64,000 nucleotides of DNA from Datisca glomerata (GCA_003255025.1 QANY01002420.1:310001-374000), one strand, 5' to 3'; positions 11,510 to 23,511 are shown, counted from the first letter of the stretch. Notes: generated by a model from the sequence alone, not told the origin. Translations and numbers: made by a program.

Positions 11510-12690
11510 TTTGTTTTTTCGTTTTCAATGAGAACAGATTTTGGCACTCTAAAACAGATTAGACCATTTATATCTGTTAAACTTATCAGCAATTGACTTG
11601 CTAGCTGGCAAGAATCTAGACCCAATAAGAGCTGTCATACATCGGTATGTTCACGATTCGGTTTGATATTATAAATTAAAAATAATTTTTAAATGATATT
11701 ATAAATTAAAAATAATTTTTAAATGATATTATTGATAAAAAAATATAAAATTAAATTTTTGTTTAGGTTTGGTTGGGTTTTATAAGAAATTATATATAAA
11801 AATAATATAAATTTAATATTTCGGTTCGGTTCAAAAATCATCAAAATTGTGAGTCGAACTGAAACTTCGGTTTTCTCATTTTCTCGAACTGAACCTAATC
11901 GAACACATATAAAGAACCGACTGAATCGATCATTCTCGGTTCGGTTCAGGATAATTTTGAACACCCTTACATGGGCAGGTTAAGTCTAAACGCTAATTTT
12001 CTCATGAGAAAGTTTTATAAAGAGACTCTTGTAAAAGAAAATAAGATTTTAAGACTCCTCTTTAATTTTTAATGAAATTCAACCCGTTTTATTGAGAAAA
12101 GACTAAGTTGTCATTTTAGTTTTAAATTTTTTTGGTTAAAATTCGTGACTGCTAGATCAATGTATAGCAAAAAAAATTTGCTAAACCCTAGTCTAGTGTG
12201 TGCAAATTTTAACCACAGAGTGTTAGACCATGTTCTAGCAATAATTTTTTTCTAGACCCGATCTAATGCGAGACATTTTAATATTCTCTTATGTAAAGAA
12301 AATGTTGATTTTATTAAAGAATATTCTTTATGGTTCTATTTTTCCCTGAACAGTAATTTTATTAAAGAAAAAAATGTTGATTGCATGGGATAACTCTGAC
12401 GTAAGACCAATAGCAAAGCCTTTTGAAATTGGAATTGAGGAAATGATGGATGGAGGGCTAAGATTAAGGAAAGTCAAAAAAGAAGTATGAGAGAAAGATG
12501 GAATGCATACCTTTCTTTTCTTCTAACGTGAAAGGTATGAACTCTAAGCAAGGTTTAGTCTCATTCTCTTCTTTCACAATCCCATTAAATCATCTTATTA
12601 TCTCCCAAAGACTCAAACTTACCTTCAACAGAACAAACCCAAACCTTTTTCTTTCCTCTATTCTCTCTCCTTTTCAATTCCCTCGCCTTT
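11510..12690 (+). repeat. Orphan duplicate of the RING gene promoter and leader
   Basis: Matches 19511-20408 upstream of the RING E3 gene: GAACAGATTTTGGCACTCTA, GGCAGGTTAAGTCT, GACGTAAGACCAA, GCATACCTTTCTTTTCTTCT and AACTCTAAGCAAGGTTTAGT occur in both, in order. It stops at about 12690, before the position equivalent to the start codon, and joins copia sequence (CTGCCTCATAGACC) directly. It has a 325-bp insertion (11643-11967) absent from the RING copy. It lacks the long GA run found at 20155. A short frame at 12498-12710 is leader sequence read through, not a gene. Confidence 0.88.
11643..11967. mobile_element. MITE-like element with GGTGTTCA ends, TSD TACAT
   Basis: A 325-bp insertion in the copy 1 promoter. 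The flanks are TACAT (11638-11642) and TACAT (11968-11972), while the paralog reads ATAGATGGGCAGG with no insertion, an occupied/empty pair. The ends are imperfect inverted repeats (GGTATGTTCA... and the complement of TTGAACACCCT), with repeated GGTTCGGTT inside. The same family occurs at about 42743-43136. No coding capacity. Confidence 0.75.
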
Positions 12691-13410
12691 TTAATCTAAC
12701 TGCCTCATAGACCATTTATATTGCACTGCTAAAGACAGAACCAATCTTATAGTTGTATGTTTAATGACAAGACTAAAGGTTTCATCAAAGTCAAGGTCAA
12801 ACTTTTGATGAAAGTCTTTAGCAACCAATCTAACTTATAACGAGATATTGAGCCATCAGGATTATATCTCAGCTTAAACACTCATTTACAACCAATAACA
12901 ATCTTGTTAGGTGGTAAAAGAGTCAAGGACCAGGTACCTTGTTGCTGAAGAGCAGAGAACTCTTCAACCAAAGTTGCTCTCCAAGTTGGACACTTAGATG
13001 CTTGTATATAAGATGATAGGTTTAATGATTGCAACAGTGTATGTTTTCTTTTTAAAAATTCTTGATTTACCTCTAGTTTGCATGAGATTGACATTATTGG
13101 TAATAGACACATGTGCGGTAGGAGTAGATGAGAAAATAGTAGGTGTAGCTAAAGAAAATGTAGGTGGAGCTGAAGTTGGTTGTGCTTTAGTTGAACATTA
13201 TGGTACAGAGGGAAGAATATTGAAAAATGTTAATATGGAAGGATCTACGGTAGAAGATGAAGAGTGAGACACGACAATGACTTGAGAAGTGGAAGAAGCA
13301 AATTTAGTGGTGGGAGGAGAATTAACATATGTGTGTGTTATATAGGTAAGTTTTATCCGTTGTCCATTGAAACTTCATCTTCGCCATTGTATTCACTAAT
13401 AAGACTGAGA

Positions 13411-14312
13411 TCAGATAGATCCGAGGTTAAGTGCATTACATCCATTGTCACTTAGCCAAAATGTTGAATTTGCTGAAGTATGATTTATAGAAGTTGCCAT
13501 TGTAACAAGTTGAGATGGTGGATGCCTACATTGATAGGAGTAGTTCATACGATTGTAGCAGTCCAAGGCACTGTGACCTATCCTTATACACATCTGACAA
13601 TGAATTTTTCCTCTAAAACCAATCCCATTTGAATCAGGCAGGAAAGCATTAGAGAACTGCCCTGGAGTAGGTGATGTAGGGTGCGAGGTATTGAGAGAAG
13701 AAGAATAACATGGTGATGGGATTAGACCTCTACCACTGAATGAACCTTTTCCTCTACCATTAAAACCCCTTTGTGAATTAAAACCTCTTACACAATTAGT
13801 GTTCCTATCTCTCTGAAAAATTGGATTAGAGCCTCTTTCAAAAGTTAGATTGAGCAGCAAACATAACCATTGGTTGAAACGAAGGGTCCGAGTGTTTATG
13901 CTGGCTTTCCAAAGATTTGTCTTCTGTTTCAACAATACATGTAATTCCTCTAGAGAGATAGGTTTAGTACGAGTTCCTATAGAAGTCTTTAGGGCATTAT
14001 AGTCAATTGAAGTCCATTTATGGTGTAGATCATTAGGTCCTCATCATCAATCAAAACAAAACTCGCTGCCAATTTATCTTTTATTTCCTTTATAAGTTGA
14101 ACATAAGAATCAATCGATTCATTTGCTTCCTTAGTTAAAGATTGTAAATCTGACTTAAAATCCAACACATTAGTTCTAGACAGAGAAGAAAATCTCCTTT
14201 CAATAGACTCCCAAACTAGTCTAGCAGTTTGATTCCAACAACATAAGCTAAAGTAGTAGGAGATAAGGTAGTATTGATCAAAATAACTAGGGCCTAATCT
14301 TGAGCTATCCAA
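13411..14312 (-). pseudogene. Copia gag and protease start, copy 2
   Basis: Two minus frames. 13989-14312 holds gag with LVWESIERRFSSLSRTNVLD and IKEIKDKLAASFVLIDDEDL. 13411-13935 holds GRGKGSFSGRG (Gly/Arg-rich RNA-binding), a complete zinc knuckle CQMCIRIGHSALDC, and the protease start STFWLSDNGCNA, in which the catalytic DTG reads DNG. The protease is therefore inactive even before the truncation is considered. Confidence 0.8.
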
Positions 14313-14633
14313 GAATTATAGTTTGGATCAATCTAAGATATAAGCTCACCTTTATCATTACATATGAACTTCTGTGGGCAAGTGATTGTACCATCAACAA
14401 AATCAATTGTAGAATGTGCCTAAGTATGGCTGAGATATGATATTTCCACCATACGGAATTGCTTGAGTCTAACCTTCCTTAAACTAGGTTGCAGATATTT
14501 GACAACAAAAAATCAAAGATTGAGTTGAAGAAACTGTTGAGCATGAAGAAACGATGGAAGTAGAGGATGATGAAGTCGAAGAAGAAGAAGAAGAAGCCAT
14601 TTTAGATGCGTGTCTAAGATGGCTCTGATACCA

Positions 14634-14703
14634 TGAAATATAGAGAGAAATTGAGAATAAGACTTTCTTGAACTAACTTCGTATATCATTTAATGATTCT
14701 TAC

Positions 14704-14742
<39 letters not shown>

Positions 14743-14857
14743 TTCTCTATTAAATAGACAAAAAAGGAAGACTAACTAACCAATAGAATACAGGTCAACA
14801 CAAACAGTGAAATTGTAGAAAAGCCCTAAAAATAGATTATATCTATATCATCTAATA
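14634..14857 (-). repeat. 5' LTR of copia copy 2, with GA-repeat expansion
   Basis: Aligns to 4239-4447. A GA microsatellite at about 14704-14743 replaces the short ACAGAGAGAGATAAA of the other LTR and accounts for most of the extra length (224 versus 209 bp). Confidence 0.85.
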
Positions 14858-14862
14858 GCAAT

Positions 14863-16280
14863 TTCCCCCTTCATCCAGGTTTGGGCTTGCTCGTGGGCAT
14901 ACCTCAACAAAAAGTTTAGACCCTGAAGAAGGCCAAACGCAAAACTATGACAATTTGGTGTGTATAAACAAAACCTATGAAGCGTCCTAAAAAATTGACT
15001 CATGACTCCCCCACTCTTCATTTAAACTAGTACAAATACTATCCTTAGGAGCTACATAATTTGACTATAATCTCTCCCTTACCATTAAACTCATATAATT
15101 CAAAAATCAGTTTAGAGTCCCTAAGCTTTGCTTGAAATAGTTTCATGTTCCTTCCTATCAATATGCATTAAACTAAACAAGTGAACAATAGATTAATAAG
15201 TGTTGAAGTTAGGGATAACCTAATTGTGATTTGAAGCAGCCAATAGGTGATTTGCTCACGACACAACCCTTTGAAGGCAAGACCACACTTGCTCATCATG
15301 AAATCCAATAGCTTCATGATTTTTGTACAATAGTAGAAGACATGATCTATACCGTCTCATCCTTGGACAGAAAAGACACATGGAATAGAGTGTAGAACAT
15401 TTCTTCTATTGGTGTACACGAATGAGGAAGCTACTGGACTTCAAATTACATTCACGTATTCTTTTTCCTCTTTAATATTGCACGTTAAGAAAAGTGACAA
15501 TTGAAATATGAAAGAATATTAAATATAGTTAATAGTCCCATGTAGGTTGTATAGAGATTTTATTTTGGCCTTGAGGCTGTGTTTTTTTTTAATTCTTGGA
15601 TTGTACCTTGTAGTTTATATTTTCTACTCCTTTGGCAATGTATTTATGAAATTTTTAATATAGATAATTTCAAAACCTTAACCTTGATTTTCTCCCTTAG
15701 ATTTCTAAATAAAAGTGATATTGTCTAATAAAAGCGAGGAGGTAAATCTAGCCACCCAATGTGATCAGATCAGCATTTCAAAAATAAATATGTGTGTGTG
15801 TAAAACAAAAAATGTTGATGCGAAAAATATGTCAACATCGACTGTCGATGGGACCGCCATGCGTAACTCGATGATTCATTTAGAGGTCTGTAAAAATCAA
15901 GAACGATCATGAAAGCAGCAGGCAGAGCACCGAGGTAGTGCCACAGCTAATGCACTCTGACGATCAAGTTAGTAGAGTGTTTAGAGAAAAGTAGCAGTGT
16001 GGATAATTGCATACCATTATATGAGGATCATCGTATATTTATAATAATTTTCTGTATTAGTCATACGTCCAGGTTCAGTGTATCTTCTTCCTTATTTTGA
16101 TAAGGAATGAATATATTCATGGATAATATTCTCTGATTATGATATTTTGGTTATCATCTTATCCTCTTTAACAACTATTAGATTGTCTGATAGATTTGAC
16201 TGATTATTATATCTAATTGTGAAAGGAAAATGATATCGCCTATCTCGCGTAACCATGATCTTAGATATGAGATCAGCTCG
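14863..16280. repeat. Duplicated flank, copy 2
   Basis: Counterpart of 7673-8743 plus 10208-10500, uninterrupted here and so close to the ancestral state. 14863-14917 (CTTCATCCAGGTTTGGGC...) has no match in copy 1, where a deletion removed it together with the adjacent LTR. Contains the second zf-RVT fragment. Confidence 0.8.
15200..15430 (-). pseudogene. LINE zf-RVT fragment, copy 2
   Basis: Paralogue of 7939-8166. The sequence CACTTGCTCATCATGAAATC and the run of the zinc-binding box are recognisable, but stops and a frameshift break the frame. No independent function is likely. Confidence 0.45.
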
Positions 16281-16650
16281 TCATCCATGTGATCTCGGTT
16301 TCAAACACCCCAACTAATTTTGCTTTTAATTATTAATTGTGCATCAAATTCTCATGATTATTTATTTAATTCTCTATGTTATCTGATTTAATGCTCGCAA
16401 TGAATTAATCGATATTTTACAGAGAAATGTTCCAAGGAGCCTTAACGACTCAAATATGCCTATTTAAATATGACAGTTTATGGATAATTAAATAATTATT
16501 GATTTTTCTTTAAATATGTAAATAGTAGGTTGGTTGACCGTGTACTATATAGCTATTTTCTTAATTTTTTCATTAACCAAAACAATATTTTTGATCACGC
16601 AATTAGATTTAAACTTGGTTGTGCTAAGATCCTCTTTGCGCATGATCAAT

Positions 16651-17900
16651 TGATGAGTGTATTTTACACTCATGATTTATATAATCCTAGCCTTTATTTT
16701 TGTTAGTTCTTTTAGATTTATTGATTGATTTAGATTTATTTTTGTTTTTATCTTGTAGGTTTGATATCCAATTGCATTCAGGAGGGCCAGCGTCGCGACG
16801 CTGGCTTCCCAGTGTCGCAATCTTGACAGTACAGAATGCCAGCGTCGCGGCACTGGCTTCCCAGTGTTGCGACGCTGGCTCCCATCGTCGCCACGCTGTT
16901 GCGATTTTAGATTTTTTTTGTTATTTTTTTGCTCAAATCTAATCCTTGACGAACCGTAGTGTATAAATAGAATATCTTAGAGTTTTAGAAGGGACTTTGG
17001 CCGTTTTCTGAATATGAGGGGCAAGGGAGAAGACTTTTAGAGAGGAGAACAAGAAGATCGAACTCGAAAATGATTTTTAACTTCAATCTCATCCTCAAAA
17101 CTAGTTTTTCTTCCCTTCTTTCTCTATGTTTATGAATATTAGTAGAATGATTTCTTATTTCATTATGTTCTAATTTTTTTTATCTAGGGCTACGATGTAG
17201 CCAAACCATGTTTCCATCAACAACAGTAGTATCTAAGTCTCTTTTACTGTGAGACGATAATGGAAAATCAAGGTGTTTAGAGAGAGTTCAAGTTTTAAAC
17301 AAGATATACAAGTTAGTCAATACCCCAAGTCCTTTATCTATTTTTTTCTTAATTTGATTCTTGAGGGTTAAGTACCATAATATGAACTTATACTAAGAGA
17401 AATCAAATAATCAATTGAAGTTAGTATAAACCTAAAGTTACCTCTTTTATGCTTTTAGTGTGATTCCTCAAAGTTCAACGTTTTATTATATGAAAAATAT
17501 ATTATTTCCATCAATTCTTCTTGAAAGATTTAATTTGCTGAGATAATGTATTCTCGGAAGTCTAAAGTCTTTAACTTTCTTATTCTTGCTTTTATAGGAG
17601 ATGCATGTTTTTGGTTAATACTTGAAGCTTTGATAATTATTTTAGTTAGATTTGAATATTCTGATTTTTGCATTCTACTGGTTTAAAGATTTGTTATTTT
17701 TGTATGTCCAAGAATTTTTTATGATGATGAGTTTACAAGCTATTACTCTTAAGGTGATCCAAGAATAGACTCTTAACAATTTTTTTATGTACTTTGATTA
17801 TGTCTTACGATTATTCATTAACATTATGAATTAAATGTGCTTGATTTTGTAATTATTTTCAATGACTACGTGCAATTGATAAAATATTTTTATGTGTAAA
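16651..17900. mobile_element. Gypsy (Tat-like) LTR-derived sequence with GC-rich palindromic cluster
   Basis: Starts TGATGAGTGTATTTTACACT, a form of LTR start I associate with Tat-lineage gypsy elements, and includes TATCTAGGGCTACGATGTAG, also recalled from such LTRs. A TATA-like GTATAAATAGAATAT lies at 16961. At 16785-16895 four related GC-rich units (AGCGTCGCGACGCTGGC type) stand out in AT-rich DNA. No coding region or primer site was found. Absent from copy 1 of the duplication. Family assignment is tentative. Confidence 0.4.
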
Positions 17901-19510
17901 ATTTAATAGTTCTAGCACTTTGAGCGTTGCCCCTCGAAGCATTCTCTAGTCTTTTGATTTGTGCTAAGGACGTCAGGTAAGTAGAATTTTATGCTTACTT
18001 TAATGTTTATAAACTTCGATGCTGAATTGATTTATCATTGCGATGTCGCTTGATATTATGTTTGATTGTATTTTTTATTATGTTATATGTGGTGTATTGT
18101 ATTGTAATGTTAATGATTGTAAATACATTCATACCTATACATGTAGGTTTGTAGTATGGATATAGTCCATTAAATAAAAGTTTTAACACCTGGTGTGTGT
18201 TTATACCATGAAAGACGTGAGTGTGAAATGAGACGCAGGGGACCGATGGACCGAACAATGGTTAATGATTAATGTGAATGAATGATTGTTTGGCTTGTCC
18301 AGTGATATAATGTGAATGGATGATACTATCAGAGCCCGGTAGGCGAACAAGTTCCATAATAATGGCCCGCTGCCTCTAATTGGTTGAACCCTACACACGT
18401 GAGCTCGTGAATAAAGAAAAGAAATGAACGAAATGAAAATAGTAAAGAAATGATTGCATGGAAAGAATGTAATGAAACATATAAAATGAGAGCAATGGAA
18501 AACAAAGTGATAAAATGATTATAAAGCGTAGGACAAACACAAATGTTAAAAATGGAATTGAATGCGCATTTGTTTGCTAAGTTTGTGTAAGATTTTACTT
18601 AAAGGGCTTTAGCTCATTCCGTTGTTTCTTAATATTTTCAGGTGAGGAGTGATTGTGGGAGGACATCTTGTGGGTGAACTCGACTCAGTTGAATATGTTG
18701 AATAATGATTTCAAACAATTACTTTATGATTAATTATTCTTCTTTTGACGATTTAATTTAAAATTATTAGTTGTTATTTGATTAAGTTCCCGCTGTAAAA
18801 TTTTTATTATTTAAGTACTTTGAATTTAATATTATTAAATTTAACTTGAGACTTTTGTTTGAAAGTTAAGATTTAAATTGAACTATGTCTTTCATATTTA
18901 ATGTTTAATTAAAATTAATGAGGATAACACTTCCTAAATTATAATCAACAAGGTATTTTTAGTTTGAAGGTATCACATCGGTAGTGTAAGTATAGATGTG
19001 ATTCTGTTCATCGATCTGATCGTGGATGATATCTCGGTCATCATAGTGACTTTGGTTACAGAAAAGTTTTCAGTTTAGACTTAACATAAGTTTTACCTGA
19101 GAAATGAGAGTATTGAGTTTTGTTTAAAAATATTATTAAATGAATTTTAATCTGGATACTTTTTTTCTCCCTTACAAAAAATGACTGAGCAATATCTTGT
19201 TCGTTCGGTGAGCGAGATCTTGATCTCTTTGTAAGAGATTATATTATATATGGGGCTTGCTGCTGAAAAGCAATGGCCCAAAATCAATTAGGAATTTTTT
19301 TTTCACTTTCTATTTTAGTTTGTCAATTGAACTTCTCAAAATAGGCCGAACAAACTCAGCTCATATTCATGAAGAACATTTAATAAAGTAAGAGGTACAG
19401 AGGTTCCCTATCATCCCTGTACAGCTACATACAGCAGTTGGTGTAATATGGGTTGTCTAAATTACACCAATTGGCAAAATAAAAGGACAACAATATAAGA
19501 AAAAACTAGC
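17901..19510. other. Probable degenerate LTR-type DNA
   Basis: Long non-coding stretch with GGTGAGGAGTGATTGTGGGA, GGTGAACTCGACTCAGTTG and GAGGATAACACTTCCTAAAT, which resemble chromovirus (Del/Tekay) LTR text from memory. I could not place termini. At 19438-19470 TTGGTGTAAT and ATTACACCAA form a 10-bp inverted repeat. Confidence 0.3.
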
Positions 19511-20150
19511 AGTTTTGTTCTTTTTTCGTTTAGAACAGATTTTGGCACTCTAAAACAGATCTGACAATTCATATCTGTTAAACTTATCAGCAGTTTGACT
19601 TGCCAACTGCCAAGAATTTAGATCCAAATAAGAGTCGCCATAGATGGGCAGGTTAAGTCTGAACTCTAATTTTCGCATGAGGAAATTTTATATAGATACT
19701 CTTGTAAAAGGAAAAATGATTTTAAGACTACTCTTTTAATTTTTAATGTAATTCAATCCGTTTTATTGAGAAAAGACTAACTTATTATTTTAGTTTTAAA
19801 TTTGTTTGGTTAAGATTCGTGACTATTATATCAATGTACAGCAAAAAATATTTGATAAACACTGATTTAAGGTGTGTAAATTTTAAAGATAAAATACTAG
19901 ATCATGATCTAATAATGATTTTTTATTATATCAAATTTAATGGGGAGCATTTTAACCTTCTCTTACGTTAAAAATATTATTTTAACAGTAATTTTTCTTT
20001 TCTCATCTTCCTATCATTATTTTAGGATAATTAGTATGCTTGGCTTGTTTGTATGGGATACTCAGACGTAAGACCAAACCAATAGCAAAGTCTTCTGAAA
20101 TTGGAATTGAGGAAATAATGGACGGAGGGCTAAGATTAACGAAAAAGAAG

Positions 20151-20212
<62 letters not shown>

Positions 20213-20460
20213 CATACCTTTCTTTTCTTCTAGTGTGAAAGGTATGAACTCTAAGCAAGGTTTAGTCTCATTCTCTTCTTTCACAATTCCATTGAATCGT
20301 CTTATTATCTCCCAAAGACTCAAACTTACCTTCAACAAAACAAACCCTCTTCATCATAAAATCCAAACTTTTTTCTTTCCTCTATTCTCTCTCCTTTTCA
20401 ATTTCCTCGCTTTATTTTGTTTTTTGGCTTCTTTTTGTTAGATTTCCAAAGGGGAAAAGA
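19511..20460 (+). promoter_or_regulatory. RING E3 gene promoter and 5' leader
   Basis: The part 19511-20408 is duplicated at 11510-12690, and the copies are most alike from 20060 to 20400. A perfect inverted repeat CATACCTTTC...GAAAGGTATG (20213-20222 and 20237-20246) is conserved in both copies and could form a leader hairpin. The transcription start is not identified. Confidence 0.55.
20155..20209. repeat. (GA)n microsatellite, about 27 repeats, in the RING gene leader
   Basis: Uninterrupted GAGAGA run. The duplicated leader at 12488-12500 has only GAGAGAAAGA at this point, so the expansion arose after (or collapsed in copy 1 since) the duplication. Confidence 0.92.
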
Positions 20461-22122
20461 ATGTGGCAAAAACAGGCCTCTAACTCTAACTCTTCATTCA
20501 GAGAATCCATCAAATCTCTTGAAGCAGACATACAACATGCCAACAGCTTGTAAGTGTGCCTTTTTCTTTATCGTTTTTTTTTGTTTTCCCGCCTTTTTTG
20601 GGTTTTATTGAAAGAAATTTCGAAACCCATTTACTGTTGTTGTATATCCTGAAAAGCAAATCAGTTGTTCTGTTTCTAGCTCCTGGGATTTTCGTTGTGT
20701 AGTAAATTGAACTCATATGTTGCGTTGAACAGCCTGTCGGATGGTGATTTGAAAATGACATTTTAGAAAAAAAATTACAAGGGAACATATTGTGAAAACG
20801 TTTTTTAAAACAATTTTCAAAATCGGTCAGAAGTTTGAATACACAATTTGGTATATTTATCGTTGGGTCAGTAATTGATTTTGAAAAAAAAGAGTAAAAA
20901 ACCAATACCAAAGACGAACCAGACAGGGTTAAATACTTTGGAGTTTATTGTTATGGTTTTGGATAAGAGACGATGGAGAAGAAATGCCTTATAATTCAGC
21001 AACCATGCCTTTCCCTGAAATTAAGTTTGAAACAGTTTACTTGATTGTTTTTTGGCATCTGTCTAAATATTCTTAATCATTACTGTTTTCTTATTTACTG
21101 CTGGTATTGCCAATGAAAATATGGACCTTTGAATCTAATCTGACTGCTGGTTTCTGATGGGAAATTGCAGGGCAGCTGCTCTCCCCATAGATTACTGTGG
21201 GCATTTCATTCAGATGAAATTGAACTACAGCCCCTTTGCTCCCCTTTTGCTGTATTTGATTGAGTGGATGGATTTTAGTTGTACAGATACCCTCCCTAGT
21301 TATTTAGGCCTTCTCCATGTACTCATATACAAGGTAGTCTCCTTATTCCTTATCGGTTCTGCATACTGTTATTTCAAGTTTAAATTTTCCGATTCCTGAA
21401 ATCTCGAAAACTATGAATAAGAATTTATGTAAATCCAGGTCTATGTTGATGGTATTCCATCATTCTCCTCAAAAGAAAGGAAAGCAACTCTAAGGGAGTT
21501 TTATGGTCTGTTCTTCTTAGCATAACTTATTCTAGTATTTCTTTGGGAACAAACCTTTCCTCTTGTTTATTAAACTGGGAAATTTCTTGCAGCTGTTATA
21601 CATCCTTTACTCAGGCAACTTAAAGACGAGCTTATCGAATTGGAAAATAATACTAAGAGAACCCAATGTACGGAAGTTTCAGACAAGAAGAGAGAAGAAG
21701 AGAAAGGGAAGCTTTCTAATGAAGCTCTCGAGACGGACGATGAATGCAGTATATGCATGGAAAATAGCACAAAGATGGTTTTACCTCATTGTGGCCATTC
21801 CATGTGCATTAGCTGCTTCCATGACTGGTATATCTTACTTGCCTTCTCCACCTGCATTTTTCATATATGTTACTTCAATCAGAGTTATTCTTGAGTTATG
21901 TATTTCGGTTACAGGAACGCGCGGTCTCAGTCTTGCCCGTTCTGTCGTGGCAGCCTGAAGAGAATTAGGTGCAGAGATCTGTGGGTTCTTACTAGCAATA
22001 CTGACATTGTTGACAGAGAAACTCTTGCCAAGGAGAATATAATACATTTCTACCTTTATATCGATAACCTACCTCTTTTTACTACTGAAACGCATACTTT
22101 TATATACGATTTCATGCTCTGA
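20461..22122 (+). CDS. RING-HC (C3HC4) E3 ubiquitin ligase, AIRP2-like
   Basis: Five coding exons: 20461-20549, 21171-21333, 21439-21505, 21593-21827 and 21915-22122, all with GT-AG introns and consistent phases, giving 253 residues. The N-terminus MWQKQASNSNSSFRESIKSL and the ADIQHANSLAAALP region match the plant AIRP2-like RING family. The RING finger is C158/C161/C173/H175/C178/C181/C192/C195 (CSIC, CGH, CISC, CPFC). The middle (PSYLGLLHVLIYKVYVDG) is conserved in the family but has no assigned function. A Lys/Glu-rich linker (residues 137-157) precedes the RING. Such proteins are cytosolic E3 ligases recruiting an E2; AIRP2 itself acts in abscisic-acid responses, but this copy's substrates cannot be told from sequence. 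The start codon sits downstream of the GA repeat. All parts appear intact. Confidence 0.92.
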
Positions 22123-22779
22123 GTGAGGAAGATTGAAGGTTATGTGATTATGTGCTGAAGATCCCTTGTGTATAGTCTTCTGTGGGATAGTTCAGCCCCA
22201 TTTAACATGGCAGCTTGAGAGCTATTTCAGGTAATTGTACATAGTAATTGAACTTCTAGATATGTGTTTATTTGACTCAGAATCAGAGAATACGAGCAGC
22301 CCGAACAAAGCAAGCATTATTTACGCTCCCACGCTGTGGCGACTTGAAGAAAAGTAGGACTGAAAAATGTAAGGTATGCTTGGCATTTCAACTCAGCTTT
22401 TTACAATCTGAGTGTTGAAATGGAGGATGTAGACACCGGTTTAGATCAATGTGTGTATAATAAAACAACGGTGAATTTGGTTACCGTAAATTGTACACTA
22501 TACAGATATGTTTAAGTTGAACATTAATCTGAATTCCAAGTAAATGTGATCATAAACGATGAACTCCTATAAACTTGGAACGATTTACCATGAAGTGTCA
22601 TAATGATATTATTATTGCTTGTTTGCTAGATTGTATACCTTGGAAGTTAAGAGGCCAAAAGTGCTTATTTAGTAACAGAAACTGAAATTTAACCCATAAA
22701 CTTTCAAATGAGTAACGTCACTCATGAACGCTAGGCAAATTAATTGTGCAGTTTCCAGCCCATCTTCATCTTGAAAGCT
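22123..22779. other. 3' UTR of the RING gene and intergenic DNA
   Basis: Presumed 3' UTR extends to a few hundred bases past the stop; AATAAAA-like signal at about 22457 (TAATAAAACAACGG). No other feature seen. Confidence 0.45.
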
Positions 22780-23105
22780 TTAGATCCATCTTGAAAAGTT
22801 CTAACGTCAAGACCCCTTTCTCCCTTTTTGGAGAAAATCTTAATTTCCATGAAATTCAATGTTTCATGTGGTCATCAATTTTATCAGACCAGAGAAAGTT
22901 AGACATTAATGAGTTTTTAGTCGTCATGACTCCTTTAGTTAGAAAACAAACGGCCAATATTTGAAGAGGAATAGAAGATAAGACATCTTTCATAAGTATC
23001 AATCTTCCTACAGGTATGAGTCATCTTCCAACCCAACCTTCTATTTCTCACTTTCCGGTTGTAAATGTCTATTTTTTTAACTTTCCACAATACAAAGGAG
23101 CAGCC
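22780..23105 (-). pseudogene. LINE (L1-type) reverse-transcriptase C-terminal fragment
   Basis: Reading leftwards: RKVRNRRLGWK, then after a one-base frameshift VGRLILMKDVLSSIPLQILA, SNFLWSDKID, a stop, and ISWKLRFSPKREKGVL. These follow the plant LINE RT order in which GRLxLIKSVLSSIP is followed by FLW and then HWxSWxxxCxPKxxGGLG. Only about 110 codons remain. It is unrelated by position to the zf-RVT fragments at 7939 and 15200. Confidence 0.75.
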
Positions 23106-23511
23106 GCATAAGTGATTTTTCATCCTTTTGCAAGAGATAACCGAAGTGTATCTGATATCACAATCTTCCTAGCTGCAGTAGTTTTCCTTGAGAGAAAGCG
23201 AGCACTCTTAGATCCTCCATTTTTTATTTAAGTTTTTCTAATGCCAAAAACTGTCCCACTAGACATTGCACAATCAGAAAAACACTCCACTTGGTAGAAG
23301 TTACATAGATTTCAATACAATAGAGTGTGGAATTTGGATATGTACTGTGTAAACTGAGACAAATAACAAAAATATTAATGGATGAAGCTACCAAACTGAC
23401 GTTGAAAGCAAATATCAACACAATAGCATACTACCCGCTTATTCCCATTGCTATCTTAGTTTTTCTCTTTTGCTTGATGTACTTACAAGAGTTGGTCAAC
23501 GTGGTTATCAA
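23106..23511. other. Spacer between LINE fragment and WVD2-like gene
   Basis: May include more decayed LINE and the 3' UTR of the gene ending at 23512. Short frames here have no recognisable motif. Confidence 0.35.

Larger units (their letters stand above)
12690..14857 (-). mobile_element. Ty1/copia retrotransposon, copy 2 (truncated at the duplication junction)
   Basis: Carries the RT N-terminal region through gag, primer site (14621-14633) and a 5' LTR (14634-14857), in the same order as 5650-7656. RNase H, most of RT and the 3' LTR are missing because the sequence starts at the duplication breakpoint. The right flank GCAAT (14858-14862) pairs with GCAAT at 4234-4238. Gag here is more complete than copy 1; the protease/integrase-scar region has a further loss of about 60 bp near 13312. 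Confidence 0.88.

Noticed and set aside
20003..20441. Frames on both strands through the GA repeat (poly Arg-Glu or Leu-Ser)
   Set aside because: Dinucleotide repeats read open in some frames. The true gene start is at 20461 with conserved N-terminus.
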